Counted from the stretch's first letter, positions 36,808 through 45,720 are shown. The stretch: 64,000 nt of DNA from Alphaproteobacteria bacterium PA4 (GCA_002256005.1 NKIQ01000011.1:37426-101425); one strand, 5' to 3'. Translations and numbers: made by a program. Notes: a model not told the origin generated them from the sequence alone.

Positions 36808-37310
36808 TGCGCGCCCTGTTCAAGGACAATATCGTCGAGGCGTTGATCGGCCTGCTGGTCGTCATCGTCGCCATCGGCTTTGTCAGCCTCGCCTATGCGC
36901 GCACCCAATCGGGCGCGATTGCCGATGGCTATGTGCTGAAGGCGCGGTTCCCCAATGTCGCCGGCGTGTCGGCCGGCACCGATGTGCGCATGGCCGGCAT
37001 CAAGATCGGCAAGGTCGCCTCGCAGAGCCTCGACCCCAACAGTTATCAGGCGGTGCTCGAGCTTTCGATCGACAAGGCGCTGAAACTGCCCATCGATTCC
37101 TCGGCGGCGATCACCACCGAAGGGCTGCTCGGCGGCACCTTCATCGCGCTGACGCCGGGCGGCGACAGCGTCATGCTGAAGGCCGGGGACGAGATCACCG
37201 AAACCTCGGGCGCCACCGATCTGATGGGCCTGATCGGATCGTTCGTGAACCGTTCGGGCGGTGACGCGCCCGCGGCAGCTCCGGCCGCGCCTGCTGCCCC
37301 GGCGCAGTAA
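36807..37310 (+). CDS. mlaD: MlaD-family lipid transport protein (short)
   Basis: 167 aa. One N-terminal membrane helix (residues 10-30), then a single MCE domain (YVLKARFPNVAGVSAGTDVRMAGIKIGKV ... IDSSAAITTEGLLGGTFIALTPGG), then a Pro/Ala tail. Size fits MlaD, the periplasmic ring of the Mla phospholipid transporter, although the MlaE/F genes here are elsewhere at 46.7-48.6 kb with their own longer MCE protein. Confidence 0.9.
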   Translation: MRALFKDNIVEALIGLLVVIVAIGFVSLAYARTQSGAIADGYVLKARFPNVAGVSAGTDVRMAGIKIGKVASQSLDPNSYQAVLELSIDKALKLPIDSSAAITTEGLLGGTFIALTPGGDSVMLKAGDEITETSGATDLMGLIGSFVNRSGGDAPAAAPAAPAAPAQ

Positions 37311-37311
37311 C

Positions 37312-37884
37312 ATGCAAAGGCTGGCCGTGCTGGCCGTGCTGGCGCTGCTGGCGGGCGCGCCCGCGGTGGCGCAGGCGCCCGCCGCGCCGCCGCCGGTCGC
37401 CGTGCCCGTGCCCGCACCCGTTGCGCCGAAGCCGCCGCCGCCACCGGCACGCGTCACCCCCAATGCCGAGCGCGATGTCGTCATCGGCGCGCTCGACAAG
37501 CGCACCGGGGAGACTCGCGCCTTCAAGGGCCATCCCGGCCAGCAGTTCGATTTCGGCAGCCTGCACGTGGTGGTGCGCACCTGCGAGACGACGCCGCCCT
37601 GGGAACAGAAACTGACCGGCGCCTTCCTGTTGATCGACGATCGGCTGGGCGCTCAGGCGAAGCGGGTGTTTTCGGGCTGGATGTTCGCCGAAAGCCCGTC
37701 GCTGCACCCGCTCGAACACCCGCGCTACGACATCTGGGTCAAGAGCTGCACGATGCGCTTTCCGGAGACGGGGCCGAACACGGTGTCTGGCGCCCGCGGC
37801 GGAGCCGCTGCTGTCCCCAACGCTGTTGCACCGCCCTCCAGCGCGAAGAAGTCCGCCGGCACGGTGAGCGCCGCGCCCAATTGA
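37312..37884 (+). CDS. Exported DUF2155 family protein
   Basis: 190 aa from the ATG at 37312, one base after the mlaD stop. Signal peptide 1-20, then a Pro-rich linker, then the DUF2155 domain (DVVIGALDKRTGETRAFKGHPGQQFDFGSLHVVVRTCETTPPWE ... YDIWVKSCTMRFPETGPNTV). The last 40 residues are low complexity and are encoded opposite the 3' end of aat, giving a 160-bp convergent overlap. Periplasmic; function unknown. Confidence 0.9.
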   Translation: MQRLAVLAVLALLAGAPAVAQAPAAPPPVAVPVPAPVAPKPPPPPARVTPNAERDVVIGALDKRTGETRAFKGHPGQQFDFGSLHVVVRTCETTPPWEQKLTGAFLLIDDRLGAQAKRVFSGWMFAESPSLHPLEHPRYDIWVKSCTMRFPETGPNTVSGARGGAAAVPNAVAPPSSAKKSAGTVSAAPN

Positions 37885-38453
37885 GCGCGATAGGCGCGCA
37901 CCGTCAGCTCGCGGCCGCCGAAGCTGGCGAGATGCTCGGTGAGGAATTGCGTGTCGAGCAGGGTGAAGCCGCCGACGCGCAGCCGCGCCACCAGCGCCGC
38001 CAGTGCCGCCTTCGAGGCATCGCGGGCGCGGGTGAACATCGATTCCCCGAAGAACGCCCCGCCCAGCCGCACGCCATACAGGCCGCCGGCGAGGCTGCCG
38101 TCCTCGGCCCAGGCCTCGATCGAATGGGCCTGGCCGCGCTGGTGCAGGGCGCGATAGGCGTCGGCAATCAGCGGGTTGATCCAGGTTTCGGTGCGGCCCG
38201 GCGCCGGCTCCGCACAGCCGGCCAGCACGGCATCGAAGGCGCGGTCGACGGTCAGGGTGAAGCGTTCGGATTTCAGCGTCTTGGCGAGGCTGCGCGCCAG
38301 ATGGAAGTCCGCCAGCGGCAGCACGCCGCGGCGGCGCGGCTCCACCCAGAACACTTCGGCACTGCCGGCGCTGTCGGCCATCGGGAAAATGCCGCTGGCA
38401 TAGGCCCTGAGCAGGATTTCGGGATCGAGCCGGGTGGTGAGGGGCGGGCTCAA
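37725..38453 (-). CDS. aat: Leucyl/phenylalanyl-tRNA--protein transferase
   Basis: 242 aa. Clear Aat signatures: LLRAYASGIFPMADS, VFWVEPRRRGVLPL, GLYGVRLGGAFFGESMF, and LLDTQF near the end. Attaches Leu or Phe to N-terminal Arg/Lys for the N-end rule (ClpS/ClpAP). The C-terminal tail after RAYRAQL overlaps the DUF2155 gene. Last gene of the aroQ-accB-accC-eamA-aat run. Cytoplasmic. Confidence 0.95.
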   Translation of the reverse strand: MSPPLTTRLDPEILLRAYASGIFPMADSAGSAEVFWVEPRRRGVLPLADFHLARSLAKTLKSERFTLTVDRAFDAVLAGCAEPAPGRTETWINPLIADAYRALHQRGQAHSIEAWAEDGSLAGGLYGVRLGGAFFGESMFTRARDASKAALAALVARLRVGGFTLLDTQFLTEHLASFGGRELTVRAYRAQLGAALTVPADFFALEGGATALGTAAAPPRAPDTVFGPVSGKRIVQLLTQMS

Positions 38454-38517
38454 GGGCAGGACCTTGGCAAGAGGACGCCGGGCCTCTCTGCACCGGTCGG
38501 CCCCCGCAAGGCAAGCA

Positions 38518-39432
38518 TCATGCCCCCGCCACCGCCAGCACGACGCCGACGGCGACGAGCAACAGCCCGGCCAGTTCGCTGCGGCCGAGCGCTTCCTTCA
38601 GGTAAAAGCGCCCGAACAACAGGGTGAACAGCACCTCGACCTGGCCGACGGTGCGCACCAGCGCCACCGGCGCGGTCGCAAAGCCGGTGAACCAGCCGGC
38701 CGAGCCGATGGCGGCGAGCAGGCCGACCTGGCCCGATGTGCGCCAGCTGCGGGCGACGGCGCGCAACTGCGCCGGCTCGCGCAGCGCCACATAGGCGCCC
38801 TGCAGCAGCGCCTGGGCCACCATGGTCGCCGCCAGCGTCACCAGCGCACGCAGCAACAGGTCGGGCGTCGCCAGCGTCCGCGTCGCGCTGCGGATGAAGA
38901 TGGAGGTGAGCGCGAAGCCGAAGCCGGCGCCCAGCCCGCACAGCGCCGCCGGCTGGGTGATCTCGCGCAGCAGCGCCGCGGGCCCCAGCCGCCGGCCACC
39001 CGTTGACAGGATGACGACGCCGATGACGCCGCAGCCGATGCCGGCCCAGATCAGCGGGGTCAGCGCCTCGTGCAGCAGCCAGGCTGACAGCAGCGCGCCC
39101 TGCACGGCTTCCGTCTTCGAATAGGCGGTGCCAACGACGAAATTGCGATAGCCGAACGCCATGATCAGCAGGTTGGTGCCGATGATCTGGCAGATGCCGC
39201 CGGTGACGGCATAGCCCCAGAAGGGCAGCGACAGCGCCGGCAGCGTCGCGCCGCTGAACAGCGTGTAGCCGCCGAGCAGCAGCAGCGCGACCGGAAAGCC
39301 ATAGAGATAGCGCACCAGCCCGGCGGCATTCACCGACAGCGTCGCGCGCAGCCGCTGCTGGATCGCCGTCCGCCAGCTCTGCACCATGCCGGCGAGCAGG
39401 GTGGCGGGGAGCCAGAGGGGGGAGAGGATCAT
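38518..39432 (-). CDS. EamA/DMT-family transporter
   Basis: 304 aa, ten hydrophobic helices in two similar halves, as in EamA drug/metabolite transporters (FGYRNFVVGTAYSKTEAVQGALLSAWLLHEALTPLIW in the first half, VALVRTVGQVEVLFTLLFGRFYLKEAL in the second). Inner membrane exporter or exchanger; substrate unknown. It splits the otherwise conserved accC-aat order. Confidence 0.9.
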   Translation of the reverse strand: MILSPLWLPATLLAGMVQSWRTAIQQRLRATLSVNAAGLVRYLYGFPVALLLLGGYTLFSGATLPALSLPFWGYAVTGGICQIIGTNLLIMAFGYRNFVVGTAYSKTEAVQGALLSAWLLHEALTPLIWAGIGCGVIGVVILSTGGRRLGPAALLREITQPAALCGLGAGFGFALTSIFIRSATRTLATPDLLLRALVTLAATMVAQALLQGAYVALREPAQLRAVARSWRTSGQVGLLAAIGSAGWFTGFATAPVALVRTVGQVEVLFTLLFGRFYLKEALGRSELAGLLLVAVGVVLAVAGA

Positions 39433-39485
39433 GGGGCGGGGCGGTTCATGATGGGCCTGTCTCTCCCTTCAGGGGAGAGGTAAGG

Positions 39486-40835
39486 TTATTCCGCCGCCCG
39501 TTCGGCCAGCCAGCGTTCCAGCCATTTGATCGAATAATTGCCGTCGATGAAATCCGGCGCTTCGATGATCGCCTGTTGCAGCGGGATGGTCGTCTTCGGC
39601 CCGTGGATGACGAACTCTTCCAGCGCGCGGCGCAAGCGCATCAGCGCGTCGTTGCGGTTGGCGCCATAGACGATCAGCTTGGCGATCAGCGAATCATAAT
39701 AGGGCGGGATGCGATAGCCGTCGTACAGCGCCGAATCGACGCGCACGTGCAGGCCGCCGGGGGCGTGGAAGTCGGTGACGCGGCCGGGCGAGGGCGCGAA
39801 CGTCGCCGGGTCCTCGGCGTTGATGCGGCATTCGATGGCATGGCCTTCGAAACGGATCTGGTCCTGCGTGACGCTCAAGGGCAGGCCGGCGGCGACGCGG
39901 ATCTGTTCGCGCACCAGATCGAGCCCGGTCACCGCCTCGGTCACCGGATGCTCGACCTGCAGGCGGGTGTTCATCTCGATGAAGTAGAATTTCCCGTCTT
40001 CGTACAGGAACTCCATCGTGCCGGCGCCGCGATACTTCAGCTTCGACACCGCCTGGCGGACGATTTCGCCCATTTCGGCGCGCTGGTCGGCGTTGAGCGC
40101 GGGGGAGGGGGCTTCCTCCAGCACCTTCTGGTGGCGGCGCTGCAGGGAACAGTCGCGCTCGCCCATATGGACGGCGCCGCCCTTGCCATCGCCGAACACC
40201 TGGAATTCGATGTGGCGCGGTTCGGAGAGGTATTTTTCGAGATAGACGGTGTCGTCACCGAATGCCGCCTTGGCTTCGGACTTGGCCTGCTGGACAAGGC
40301 CGGGCAGCGAGGCGGCATCATGGATGACCTTCATGCCGCGGCCACCGCCGCCGGAGGCGGCCTTGACCAGCACCGGATAGCCGATGGCGTTGGCGACCTC
40401 GATGGCCTGTTCGACCGAGGTCAGCGGGCCGTCCGAGCCGGGGACGAGCGGCAGGCCGAGCATGGCGGCGGTGCGCTTCGCCTCGATCTTGTCGCCCATC
40501 TTGCGGATATGTTCGGGATCGGGCCCGATCCAGACGATATTGTGCTCCTCGACGATCTCGGCAAAGCGGGCGTTTTCGGAAAGGAAGCCATAGCCGGGGT
40601 GGATGGCATCGGCCTGGGCGATTTCCGCCGCCGAAATGATCGCCGGGATGTTGAGATAGGAATCGGTCGCCGAGGGCGGGCCGATGCAGATGGCCTCGTC
40701 CGCCAGCCGCACGTGCATGGCATCGGCATCGGCGGTCGAATGCACGGCGACGGTGCGGATGCCCATTTCGCGGCAGGCGCGATGGACGCGGAGCGCGATT
40801 TCGCCGCGATTGGCGATCAGAACCTTGCCAAACAT
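39486..40835 (-). CDS. accC: Acetyl-CoA carboxylase, biotin carboxylase subunit
   Basis: 449 aa from the ATG at 40835, with AGGA upstream (the TTG at 40841 is weaker). ATP-grasp biotin carboxylase: KVLIANRGEIALRVHRAC, glycine-rich loop GGGGRGMKV, HPGYGFLSEN, EMNTRLQVEHPVTE. Carboxylates biotin on AccB for malonyl-CoA synthesis. Eight bp after accB. Confidence 0.98.
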   Translation of the reverse strand: MFGKVLIANRGEIALRVHRACREMGIRTVAVHSTADADAMHVRLADEAICIGPPSATDSYLNIPAIISAAEIAQADAIHPGYGFLSENARFAEIVEEHNIVWIGPDPEHIRKMGDKIEAKRTAAMLGLPLVPGSDGPLTSVEQAIEVANAIGYPVLVKAASGGGGRGMKVIHDAASLPGLVQQAKSEAKAAFGDDTVYLEKYLSEPRHIEFQVFGDGKGGAVHMGERDCSLQRRHQKVLEEAPSPALNADQRAEMGEIVRQAVSKLKYRGAGTMEFLYEDGKFYFIEMNTRLQVEHPVTEAVTGLDLVREQIRVAAGLPLSVTQDQIRFEGHAIECRINAEDPATFAPSPGRVTDFHAPGGLHVRVDSALYDGYRIPPYYDSLIAKLIVYGANRNDALMRLRRALEEFVIHGPKTTIPLQQAIIEAPDFIDGNYSIKWLERWLAERAAE

Positions 40836-40843
40836 CGCCAATC

Positions 40844-41323
40844 CTATTCGATCACGACGAGCGGTTCGTCATATTCGACCGGCTGTTCGCTGTTGATGAG
40901 GATCTTGACGACCTTGCCGGATTTCGGCGCGACGATGGGGTTCATCACCTTCATCGCCTCGATGATGAGCAGCGTGGCCCCGGCGGTGACGCTGGCGCCT
41001 TCGCTGATGAACGGTGCGGCGCCGGGTTCCGGCGTCAGATAGGCGGTGCCGACGATCGGCGACTTGACGAGGCCGGGATGGCTCTTCCAGTCATCGCCGG
41101 CCGGCGCGGCGGCAGCAGCAGCGGCAGCAGGCGCGGCCGCCGCCGGGGCATAGGCCGGCGGCGGGGCATAGGCGGGGGCCGAAACCACCGCCGCGGTGCG
41201 CGCGACGCGGATGGTGCGCTCGCCGTCCTTGACCTCGATTTCGGTCAGGTGGCTCGATTCGAGCAATTCGGCGAGTTCCCGCACCAATGCGGTATCCACC
41301 TGAATTCCACTGCCTTCTGGCAT
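40844..41323 (-). CDS. accB: Acetyl-CoA carboxylase, biotin carboxyl carrier protein
   Basis: 159 aa. N-terminal helical region, an Ala/Pro-rich flexible linker, and a C-terminal biotinyl domain with EAMKVMN; the Lys of EAMKVM is the biotinylated residue. Operon with accC (8-bp gap) and preceded by aroQ, the usual alphaproteobacterial order. Cytoplasmic. Confidence 0.97.
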   Translation of the reverse strand: MPEGSGIQVDTALVRELAELLESSHLTEIEVKDGERTIRVARTAAVVSAPAYAPPPAYAPAAAAPAAAAAAAAPAGDDWKSHPGLVKSPIVGTAYLTPEPGAAPFISEGASVTAGATLLIIEAMKVMNPIVAPKSGKVVKILINSEQPVEYDEPLVVIE

Positions 41324-41357
41324 GATTATTCCCTTTTGCTAGCCCCTATGGGCAATG

Positions 41358-41801
41358 TCATTGCCGTAACTGCGCCGCCGCGTCCAGTGCGAGATGGTAG
41401 GACTGCGCCCCAAAGCCGCAGATGACCCCTCGCGCCACGGCGCTGATGAACGAATGATGGCGGAAGCTTTCCCGCGCGTGCGGGTTGGACAGATGCACCT
41501 CGATGACCGGCACGCTGATCGCCTTGATGGCATCGTGCAGCGCGACGGAGGTGTGGGTCAGCCCGCCGGCGTTGAGGATGACGGCGAGGCAGCCGCGCGC
41601 GCCGGCCTCGTGCAGCCAGTCGATCAGATGGCCTTCATGGTTGGACTGGCGCAGGTCGATCTCGAGGCCCAGCGCCCGGGCGCGGTCTTCCAGCGCCTCG
41701 GCGATGCTGTCCAGCGTGTCATGGCCATAGATGTGCGGCTCGCGGCTGCCCAGCAGGTTGAGATTGGGCCCGTTGAGGACAAGGACGAGATTGGCCGCCA
41801 T
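41358..41801 (-). CDS. aroQ: Type II 3-dehydroquinate dehydratase
   Basis: 147 aa, normal type II length. Motifs [18 protein letters not shown] (flexible loop Arg/Tyr), [35 protein letters not shown] and [17 protein letters not shown] are all kept. Shikimate pathway step 3. Start ATG 41801; the frame extends further but upstream sequence belongs to the divergent thiSG promoter. First gene ahead of accB. Confidence 0.97.
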   Translation of the reverse strand: MAANLVLVLNGPNLNLLGSREPHIYGHDTLDSIAEALEDRARALGLEIDLRQSNHEGHLIDWLHEAGARGCLAVILNAGGLTHTSVALHDAIKAISVPVIEVHLSNPHARESFRHHSFISAVARGVICGFGAQSYHLALDAAAQLRQ

Positions 41802-41880
41802 CCCTGCGACTATAAGGCGAAATGCGCCAAACGCCACTCCCCCCTTTCGGTTCCTGTCGGCACGCGCCATATGCAGCGGC

Positions 41881-42858
41881 ATGATCGAAGTGACATTGAA
41901 TGGCCAGCCGCACCGCCTGGCGCCCGGCACCAGCATTGCCGGGCTGCTCGCCGAACTGACGCTGGAGGCGGCGCATGTGGCGGTGGAGCGCAACCTCGAA
42001 ATCGTGCCGCGCTCGACCTTCGACGCGGTGGCGCTGGCCGCCGGCGATCGCCTCGAAATCGTGCATTTCGTCGGCGGCGGGCAGGGGGACGATGACAGCT
42101 GGACCGTTGCGGGCCGGACGTTCCGTTCGCGGCTAATCGTCGGCACCGGCAAGTATAAGGATTTCGCCCAGAACGCTGCGGCGCTGGAAGCCTCGGGTGC
42201 CGAGATCGTCACGGTCGCGGTGCGCCGGGTGAATGTCATGGACCGCGGCCAGCCGATGCTGACCGACTATATCGATCCGAAAAAATACACCTATCTGCCC
42301 AACACCGCCGGCTGCTTCACCGGCGACGATGCGGTGCGCACGCTGCGGCTGGCGCGCGAGGCGGGGGGGTGGAACCTCGTCAAGCTGGAAGTGCTGGGCG
42401 AGGCGCGGACGCTTTACCCGGACATGGCAGAAACGCTGCGGGCGACCGAAATCCTCGTCAAGGACGGCTTCGACGTCATGGTCTATTGCGCCGATGATCC
42501 CATCGCCGCGAAAAAGCTGGAGGATCTGGGCGCCTGCGCGATCATGCCCCTGGGCAGCCTGATCGGCTCCGGCCTCGGCATCCAGAACCCCGTCACCATC
42601 CGCATGATCGTCGAGGGCGCGAAAGTGCCGGTGCTGGTCGATGCCGGTGTCGGCACGGCATCGGAAGCCGCCATCGCCATGGAACTGGGCTGCGCCGGCG
42701 TGCTGATGAACACGGCGATTGCGGAAGCCAAGGACCCGGTGCTGATGGCGCGGGCTATGCGGCTGGCGGTGGAGAGCGGCCGGCTGGCGTATCGCGCGGG
42801 GCGGATGCCGCGGCGGCGCTATGCGGACCCGAGTTCGCCGTTGGCGGGGTTGATTTAG
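41881..42858 (+). CDS. thiG: ThiS-ThiG fusion, thiazole synthase
   Basis: 325 aa. Residues 1-67 are a ThiS-type sulfur carrier ([37 protein letters not shown]). Its usually C-terminal Gly-Gly lies internally at 65-67. Residues 74-325 are Thi[12 protein letters not shown], Schiff-base Lys168 in [31 protein letters not shown]. Makes the thiazole phosphate of thiamine. No TPP riboswitch fits in the 79-bp gap to aroQ. Other thi genes are not in the window. Confidence 0.93.
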   Translation: MIEVTLNGQPHRLAPGTSIAGLLAELTLEAAHVAVERNLEIVPRSTFDAVALAAGDRLEIVHFVGGGQGDDDSWTVAGRTFRSRLIVGTGKYKDFAQNAAALEASGAEIVTVAVRRVNVMDRGQPMLTDYIDPKKYTYLPNTAGCFTGDDAVRTLRLAREAGGWNLVKLEVLGEARTLYPDMAETLRATEILVKDGFDVMVYCADDPIAAKKLEDLGACAIMPLGSLIGSGLGIQNPVTIRMIVEGAKVPVLVDAGVGTASEAAIAMELGCAGVLMNTAIAEAKDPVLMARAMRLAVESGRLAYRAGRMPRRRYADPSSPLAGLI

Positions 42859-42886
42859 GCGGGGGCTGCGTGTTGGCGAAGGCGTA

Positions 42887-42998
42887 ACCCCCACCCCGGG
42901 CCGCCTTCGGCCTCTCTCGCCCTCCCCGCAAAGGGGAGGGAGATTATCCCTCCCCCTTGCGGGGAGGGCGACTCGCGGAACGCGAGCGGGGTGGGGGT
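42887..42998. repeat. CCCTCCCC palindromic repeats, pair
   Basis: Two G/C-rich units in opposite orientation (CCCCGCAAAGGGGAGGG and CCCTCCCCCTTGCGGGGAGGG), the second with a CTCGCGGAACGCGAG hairpin. The distal part encodes the last residues of the DUF559 protein. Confidence 0.8.
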
Positions 42999-43354
42999 CC
43001 GCACGCCGCCACCAGCGCGCACAATGCCCGCCACACCCCATCCCGATCCGCCAATATGTCGGCATTGCGAAACCGCACGACGCGATAGCCGCGTTCGGCC
43101 AGCCATGCCGTGCGTGCGGCGTCTTCCGCCCCCGTCAATTCATGCGATGGGCCGTCCGCTTCCACCACCAGCTTCGCCGTGTGTGATGCAAAGTCCGCGA
43201 TGTAACGCGGTGGGAAGGGCACTTGCCGGCGGAAATGCCAGTCGTTCAGCGGCGGGGTGCGCAGGATTGTCCAGAGCAGTGCCTCGGCGGGGGTCAGGGT
43301 ACGACGGGCGTTGCGGGCGTTGGACTTGAGGGTCGTTGAGTCCGTTGTCGGCAT
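42944..43354 (-). CDS. DUF559 endonuclease-domain protein (Vsr-like fold)
   Basis: 136 aa from the ATG at 43354, with GGGG upstream. Pattern ARNARRTLTPAEALLWTILR, FRRQVPFPPRYIADFASHTAKLVVEADGPSHE, RTAWLAERGYRVVRFRNADIL is the DUF559 restriction-endonuclease-like fold; Asp in YIADF and Glu in VVEADG are the expected metal ligands. Function not established for the family. Both gene ends lie in copies of the same repeat family, and the tail PPRKGEG is repeat-encoded. Confidence 0.88.
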   Translation of the reverse strand: MPTTDSTTLKSNARNARRTLTPAEALLWTILRTPPLNDWHFRRQVPFPPRYIADFASHTAKLVVEADGPSHELTGAEDAARTAWLAERGYRVVRFRNADILADRDGVWRALCALVAACGPPPRSRSASRPPRKGEG

Positions 43355-43360
43355 GGTTGT

Positions 43361-43440
43361 TACCCCCACCCCGCTCGCCTGCGGCGAGTCGCCCTCCCCG
43401 CAGCCGTTAGGCGACGCGAAGCGTCAACGGGGAGGGAGTC
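43361..43440. repeat. CCCTCCCC palindromic repeat, single unit
   Basis: Repeat copy between the DUF559 start and the rppH stop. Positions 43392-43440 are an exact 49-bp reverse complement of 49408-49456. Confidence 0.85.
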
Positions 43441-43927
43441 AGCTCGCCAAGATCCGGATCACGTCCGCATACAACTCGCGCTTGAACGGCACGGCCAGTT
43501 CGACCAGCGAATCGACATGCGCCCAGCGCCAGGCCTTGAATTCCGGATGCGGCTGGTCGATCGCCACGTCCGCGTCGGTGCCGAGGAAGCGCAGCGCGAA
43601 CCATTTCTGGCGCTGGCCGCAATAGCGGCCCTTCCACACCGTGCCGATCATGTCGTCGGGCAGGTCGTAATAATGCCAGTCCGGCGTTTCGGCGATGATC
43701 TCGGCGAGGTGTGCCGGCACGCCGGTTTCCTCCGCCAGCTCGCGCAGCGCGGCGGTGGCGGCGTCCTCGCCCTCATCGATGCCGCCCTGCGGCATCTGCC
43801 AGGCCTCCAGCTTGGAATCGAGGCGCTGGCCGACGAAGACCAGCCCGTCGGCATTGAACAGCAGCACGCCGACGCCGGGGCGATAGGGCAGGCCGGAGGG
43901 ATGGATACGGGGGGTGGCGGTGGTCAT
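43439..43927 (-). CDS. rppH: RNA pyrophosphohydrolase
   Basis: 162 aa. Starts PYRPGVGVLLFNADGLVFVGQR and carries the complete Nudix box (GGIDEGEDAATAALRELAEETG), then FLGTDADVAI and EFKAWRW, as in RppH of alphaproteobacteria. Removes pyrophosphate from RNA 5' ends to trigger decay. Its stop touches the repeat. Cytoplasmic. Confidence 0.95.
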   Translation of the reverse strand: MTTATPRIHPSGLPYRPGVGVLLFNADGLVFVGQRLDSKLEAWQMPQGGIDEGEDAATAALRELAEETGVPAHLAEIIAETPDWHYYDLPDDMIGTVWKGRYCGQRQKWFALRFLGTDADVAIDQPHPEFKAWRWAHVDSLVELAVPFKRELYADVIRILAS

Positions 43928-43937
43928 GCCACCCGCC

Positions 43938-44894
43938 TTACCCCGCCGCGCTGGCTTCGTCGATAAGCGTGCGAAGGTCGCGCAAGTTCGCGTGCAGATC
44001 GTCCTGCGCGCTGGGGATGGCGCCGCGCAGCGTGACGCTGCCGTGGATCTGGCCGGCGGCCTCGCGATAGATGGTCCGCACCCCGGCGGCGATCAGCCTG
44101 CCGGCATAGGCGCGGCCCTGATCGCGCAGCGGATCGAGGCCGCAGGTGAAGACCAAAGCCGGCGGCTGGCCGGCAAGGCTCGTCGCAAAGATCGGCGAGG
44201 CAAGCGGGTGCCGCAGGTCCTGATCGCCCATATAGTGCGCGGTGAACCAGGCCATGGCGCCAGCGGTAAGCAGATAGCCATCGGCGAATTCGACCATCGA
44301 TCCGCTGTCCGCGGTCATGTCGACGGCCGGATAGATCAGCCATTGCGCGAGGATCGGCACCGGCAGATTGCCGTTCAGCGCCTGACAGATGACCGCAGCG
44401 AGATTGCCACCGGCACTGTCTCCGGCGGGAATGATGCCGGTGACGAAGTGGCCGATCGACATCGGCGTTTCGGCGATCCAACGGGTGGCGTCGATGCAAT
44501 CCTCCGCCGCCACCGGAAACCTGTGTTCCGGCGCCAGTCGATAATCGATGGACACGACAGTGACGCGCAAGGTGCGGGCGATTTCGGCGCACAGCGAATC
44601 ATAGACGTCGATATCGCCGATGACCCAGCCGCCGCCATGGTAAAACACCAGCACCGGCCCCGGTTCCGGTTCGGCGATATCGCTATAGGCGCGCGCCGGG
44701 ATCGGGTGGCCGTCGCGGGCCGCGATGGTGAAATCACGGCTGTGCGCGAGTTCGCCGCGCGGCCGCTCGACCATCTGGCCCATCATCTTCATCACCTGGC
44801 GAGCGGTGGCGGCATCGCCCTCCTCCATCTTCGGCCCCGGCTGCGCCGCCAGCATGGCCAGCACGGCGGCAACATCATCACGAACGAACGGCAT
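43938..44894 (-). CDS. HSL-family alpha/beta hydrolase (esterase)
   Basis: 318 aa from the ATG at 44894, with GGAG upstream; the ATG at 44930 is less well placed. Oxyanion motif FYHGGGW, nucleophile elbow GDSAGG, acid in CGLDPLRDQG and His in GQIHGSV: the full triad of hormone-sensitive-lipase-type esterases. Hydrolyses short-chain esters; substrate unknown. Cytoplasmic. Ten bp upstream of rppH. Confidence 0.92.
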   Translation of the reverse strand: MPFVRDDVAAVLAMLAAQPGPKMEEGDAATARQVMKMMGQMVERPRGELAHSRDFTIAARDGHPIPARAYSDIAEPEPGPVLVFYHGGGWVIGDIDVYDSLCAEIARTLRVTVVSIDYRLAPEHRFPVAAEDCIDATRWIAETPMSIGHFVTGIIPAGDSAGGNLAAVICQALNGNLPVPILAQWLIYPAVDMTADSGSMVEFADGYLLTAGAMAWFTAHYMGDQDLRHPLASPIFATSLAGQPPALVFTCGLDPLRDQGRAYAGRLIAAGVRTIYREAAGQIHGSVTLRGAIPSAQDDLHANLRDLRTLIDEASAAG

Positions 44895-44978
44895 GGACAG
44901 GCACTCCGCTTGGGTGTTTTGCGGCATCATAGCGGGGGGGCGGGGGGCGACAACCTAGCGGGTTTGGCGATGAACGCT

Positions 44979-45119
44979 CCCCTCTCCCGCTTGCGGGAGA
45001 GGTCGACTCGGCGTCTTCGCCGAGCGGGTGAGGGTGTTCTTCTTGTGTCGGAGCGCGGGCACACCCTCACCCGGGGCGCTGGCGCGCCTCTCGCCTCTCC
45101 CGCAGGCGGGAGAGGGGGC
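44979..45119. repeat. Paired CCCTCTCCC palindromic repeats, inverted copy
   Basis: Reverse-complement version of the composite unit at 33836-33977, with the same two internal variants in swapped order and a spacer that shares GTGCCCGCG. Lies between the divergent esterase promoter and the end of the auxiliary lipoprotein gene. Confidence 0.85.
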
Positions 45120-45120
45120 T

Positions 45121-45720
45121 TTATGGCGTCGCCCAGGCCGCCACGTCGGCGGCGACCCTATTCGCCGCGCGGTTCAGCGCGGCGGCGACCGCGACCGGCG
45201 TCTGGTTGCTGACCGGCTCCGCCGCCTCGAACCGGCGCAGCGCCACGCTGCTGCCGCGCGGCGCGGCGATCTGGGCGTCGTAGCGGACGCGGACCTGCGG
45301 GGCACCCGACACGTCGAGGCCGAAGACCCGCAATGTGCCGGTCAGGCTGCGTGCCGGGGCGATGCCGGCCTGGTGGGTGTCGATGACGGCGAGGCCGGCG
45401 CCGGCCAGCGTGTCGGCAAGCACGCGTTGGAACTGGCGGGCCGGCTGTTCGGCCCAGCTGGCGCCGGCGAGGTAGCGGACTTCGCTGGCGCTGGTCGTCA
45501 CCGGCAGGCGCAGCGTCTGCAGCACGGCCGGCACGGCGGGGATTTCGACGGCAATGGTGTCGGCGCTCCTTGCCGGCCCGCCCGGCGCCGGCGCGGCGGC
45601 GGTGGCGGTCAGCGTCAGCAGCGCTTCCGGCGCCCTGGCATTGCCGCCGATCTGCACCAGCGGGCCGCAGGCAGTGAGCGTGAAGGCCGCGGCAAAGGCG
45701 ATGTAGGGTGGCTTCATCAC
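45121..45720 (-). CDS. ABC-type transport auxiliary lipoprotein (PqiC/MlaX-like)
   Basis: 199 aa. Lipobox LTAC with Cys18. The mature part (PAVLQTLRLPVTTSASEVRYLAGASWAEQPARQFQRVLADTL, LRVFGLDVSG) is the ABC transport auxiliary fold that accompanies MCE systems. Probably outer-membrane-anchored, receiving lipid from the MlaD-type protein. Overlaps that gene by 4 bp. Confidence 0.88.
   Translation of the reverse strand: MMKPPYIAFAAAFTLTACGPLVQIGGNARAPEALLTLTATAAAPAPGGPARSADTIAVEIPAVPAVLQTLRLPVTTSASEVRYLAGASWAEQPARQFQRVLADTLAGAGLAVIDTHQAGIAPARSLTGTLRVFGLDVSGAPQVRVRYDAQIAAPRGSSVALRRFEAAEPVSNQTPVAVAAALNRAANRVAADVAAWATP

Noticed and set aside
41802..41880. Possible TPP riboswitch before thiSG
   Set aside because: The gap is only 79 bp and lacks the CTGAGA and ACC-TGAT core of the THI element.
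42887..43440. CRISPR-like array
   Set aside because: The G/C-rich repeats are palindromic, few and irregularly spaced, with no cas genes; they are interspersed repeats.
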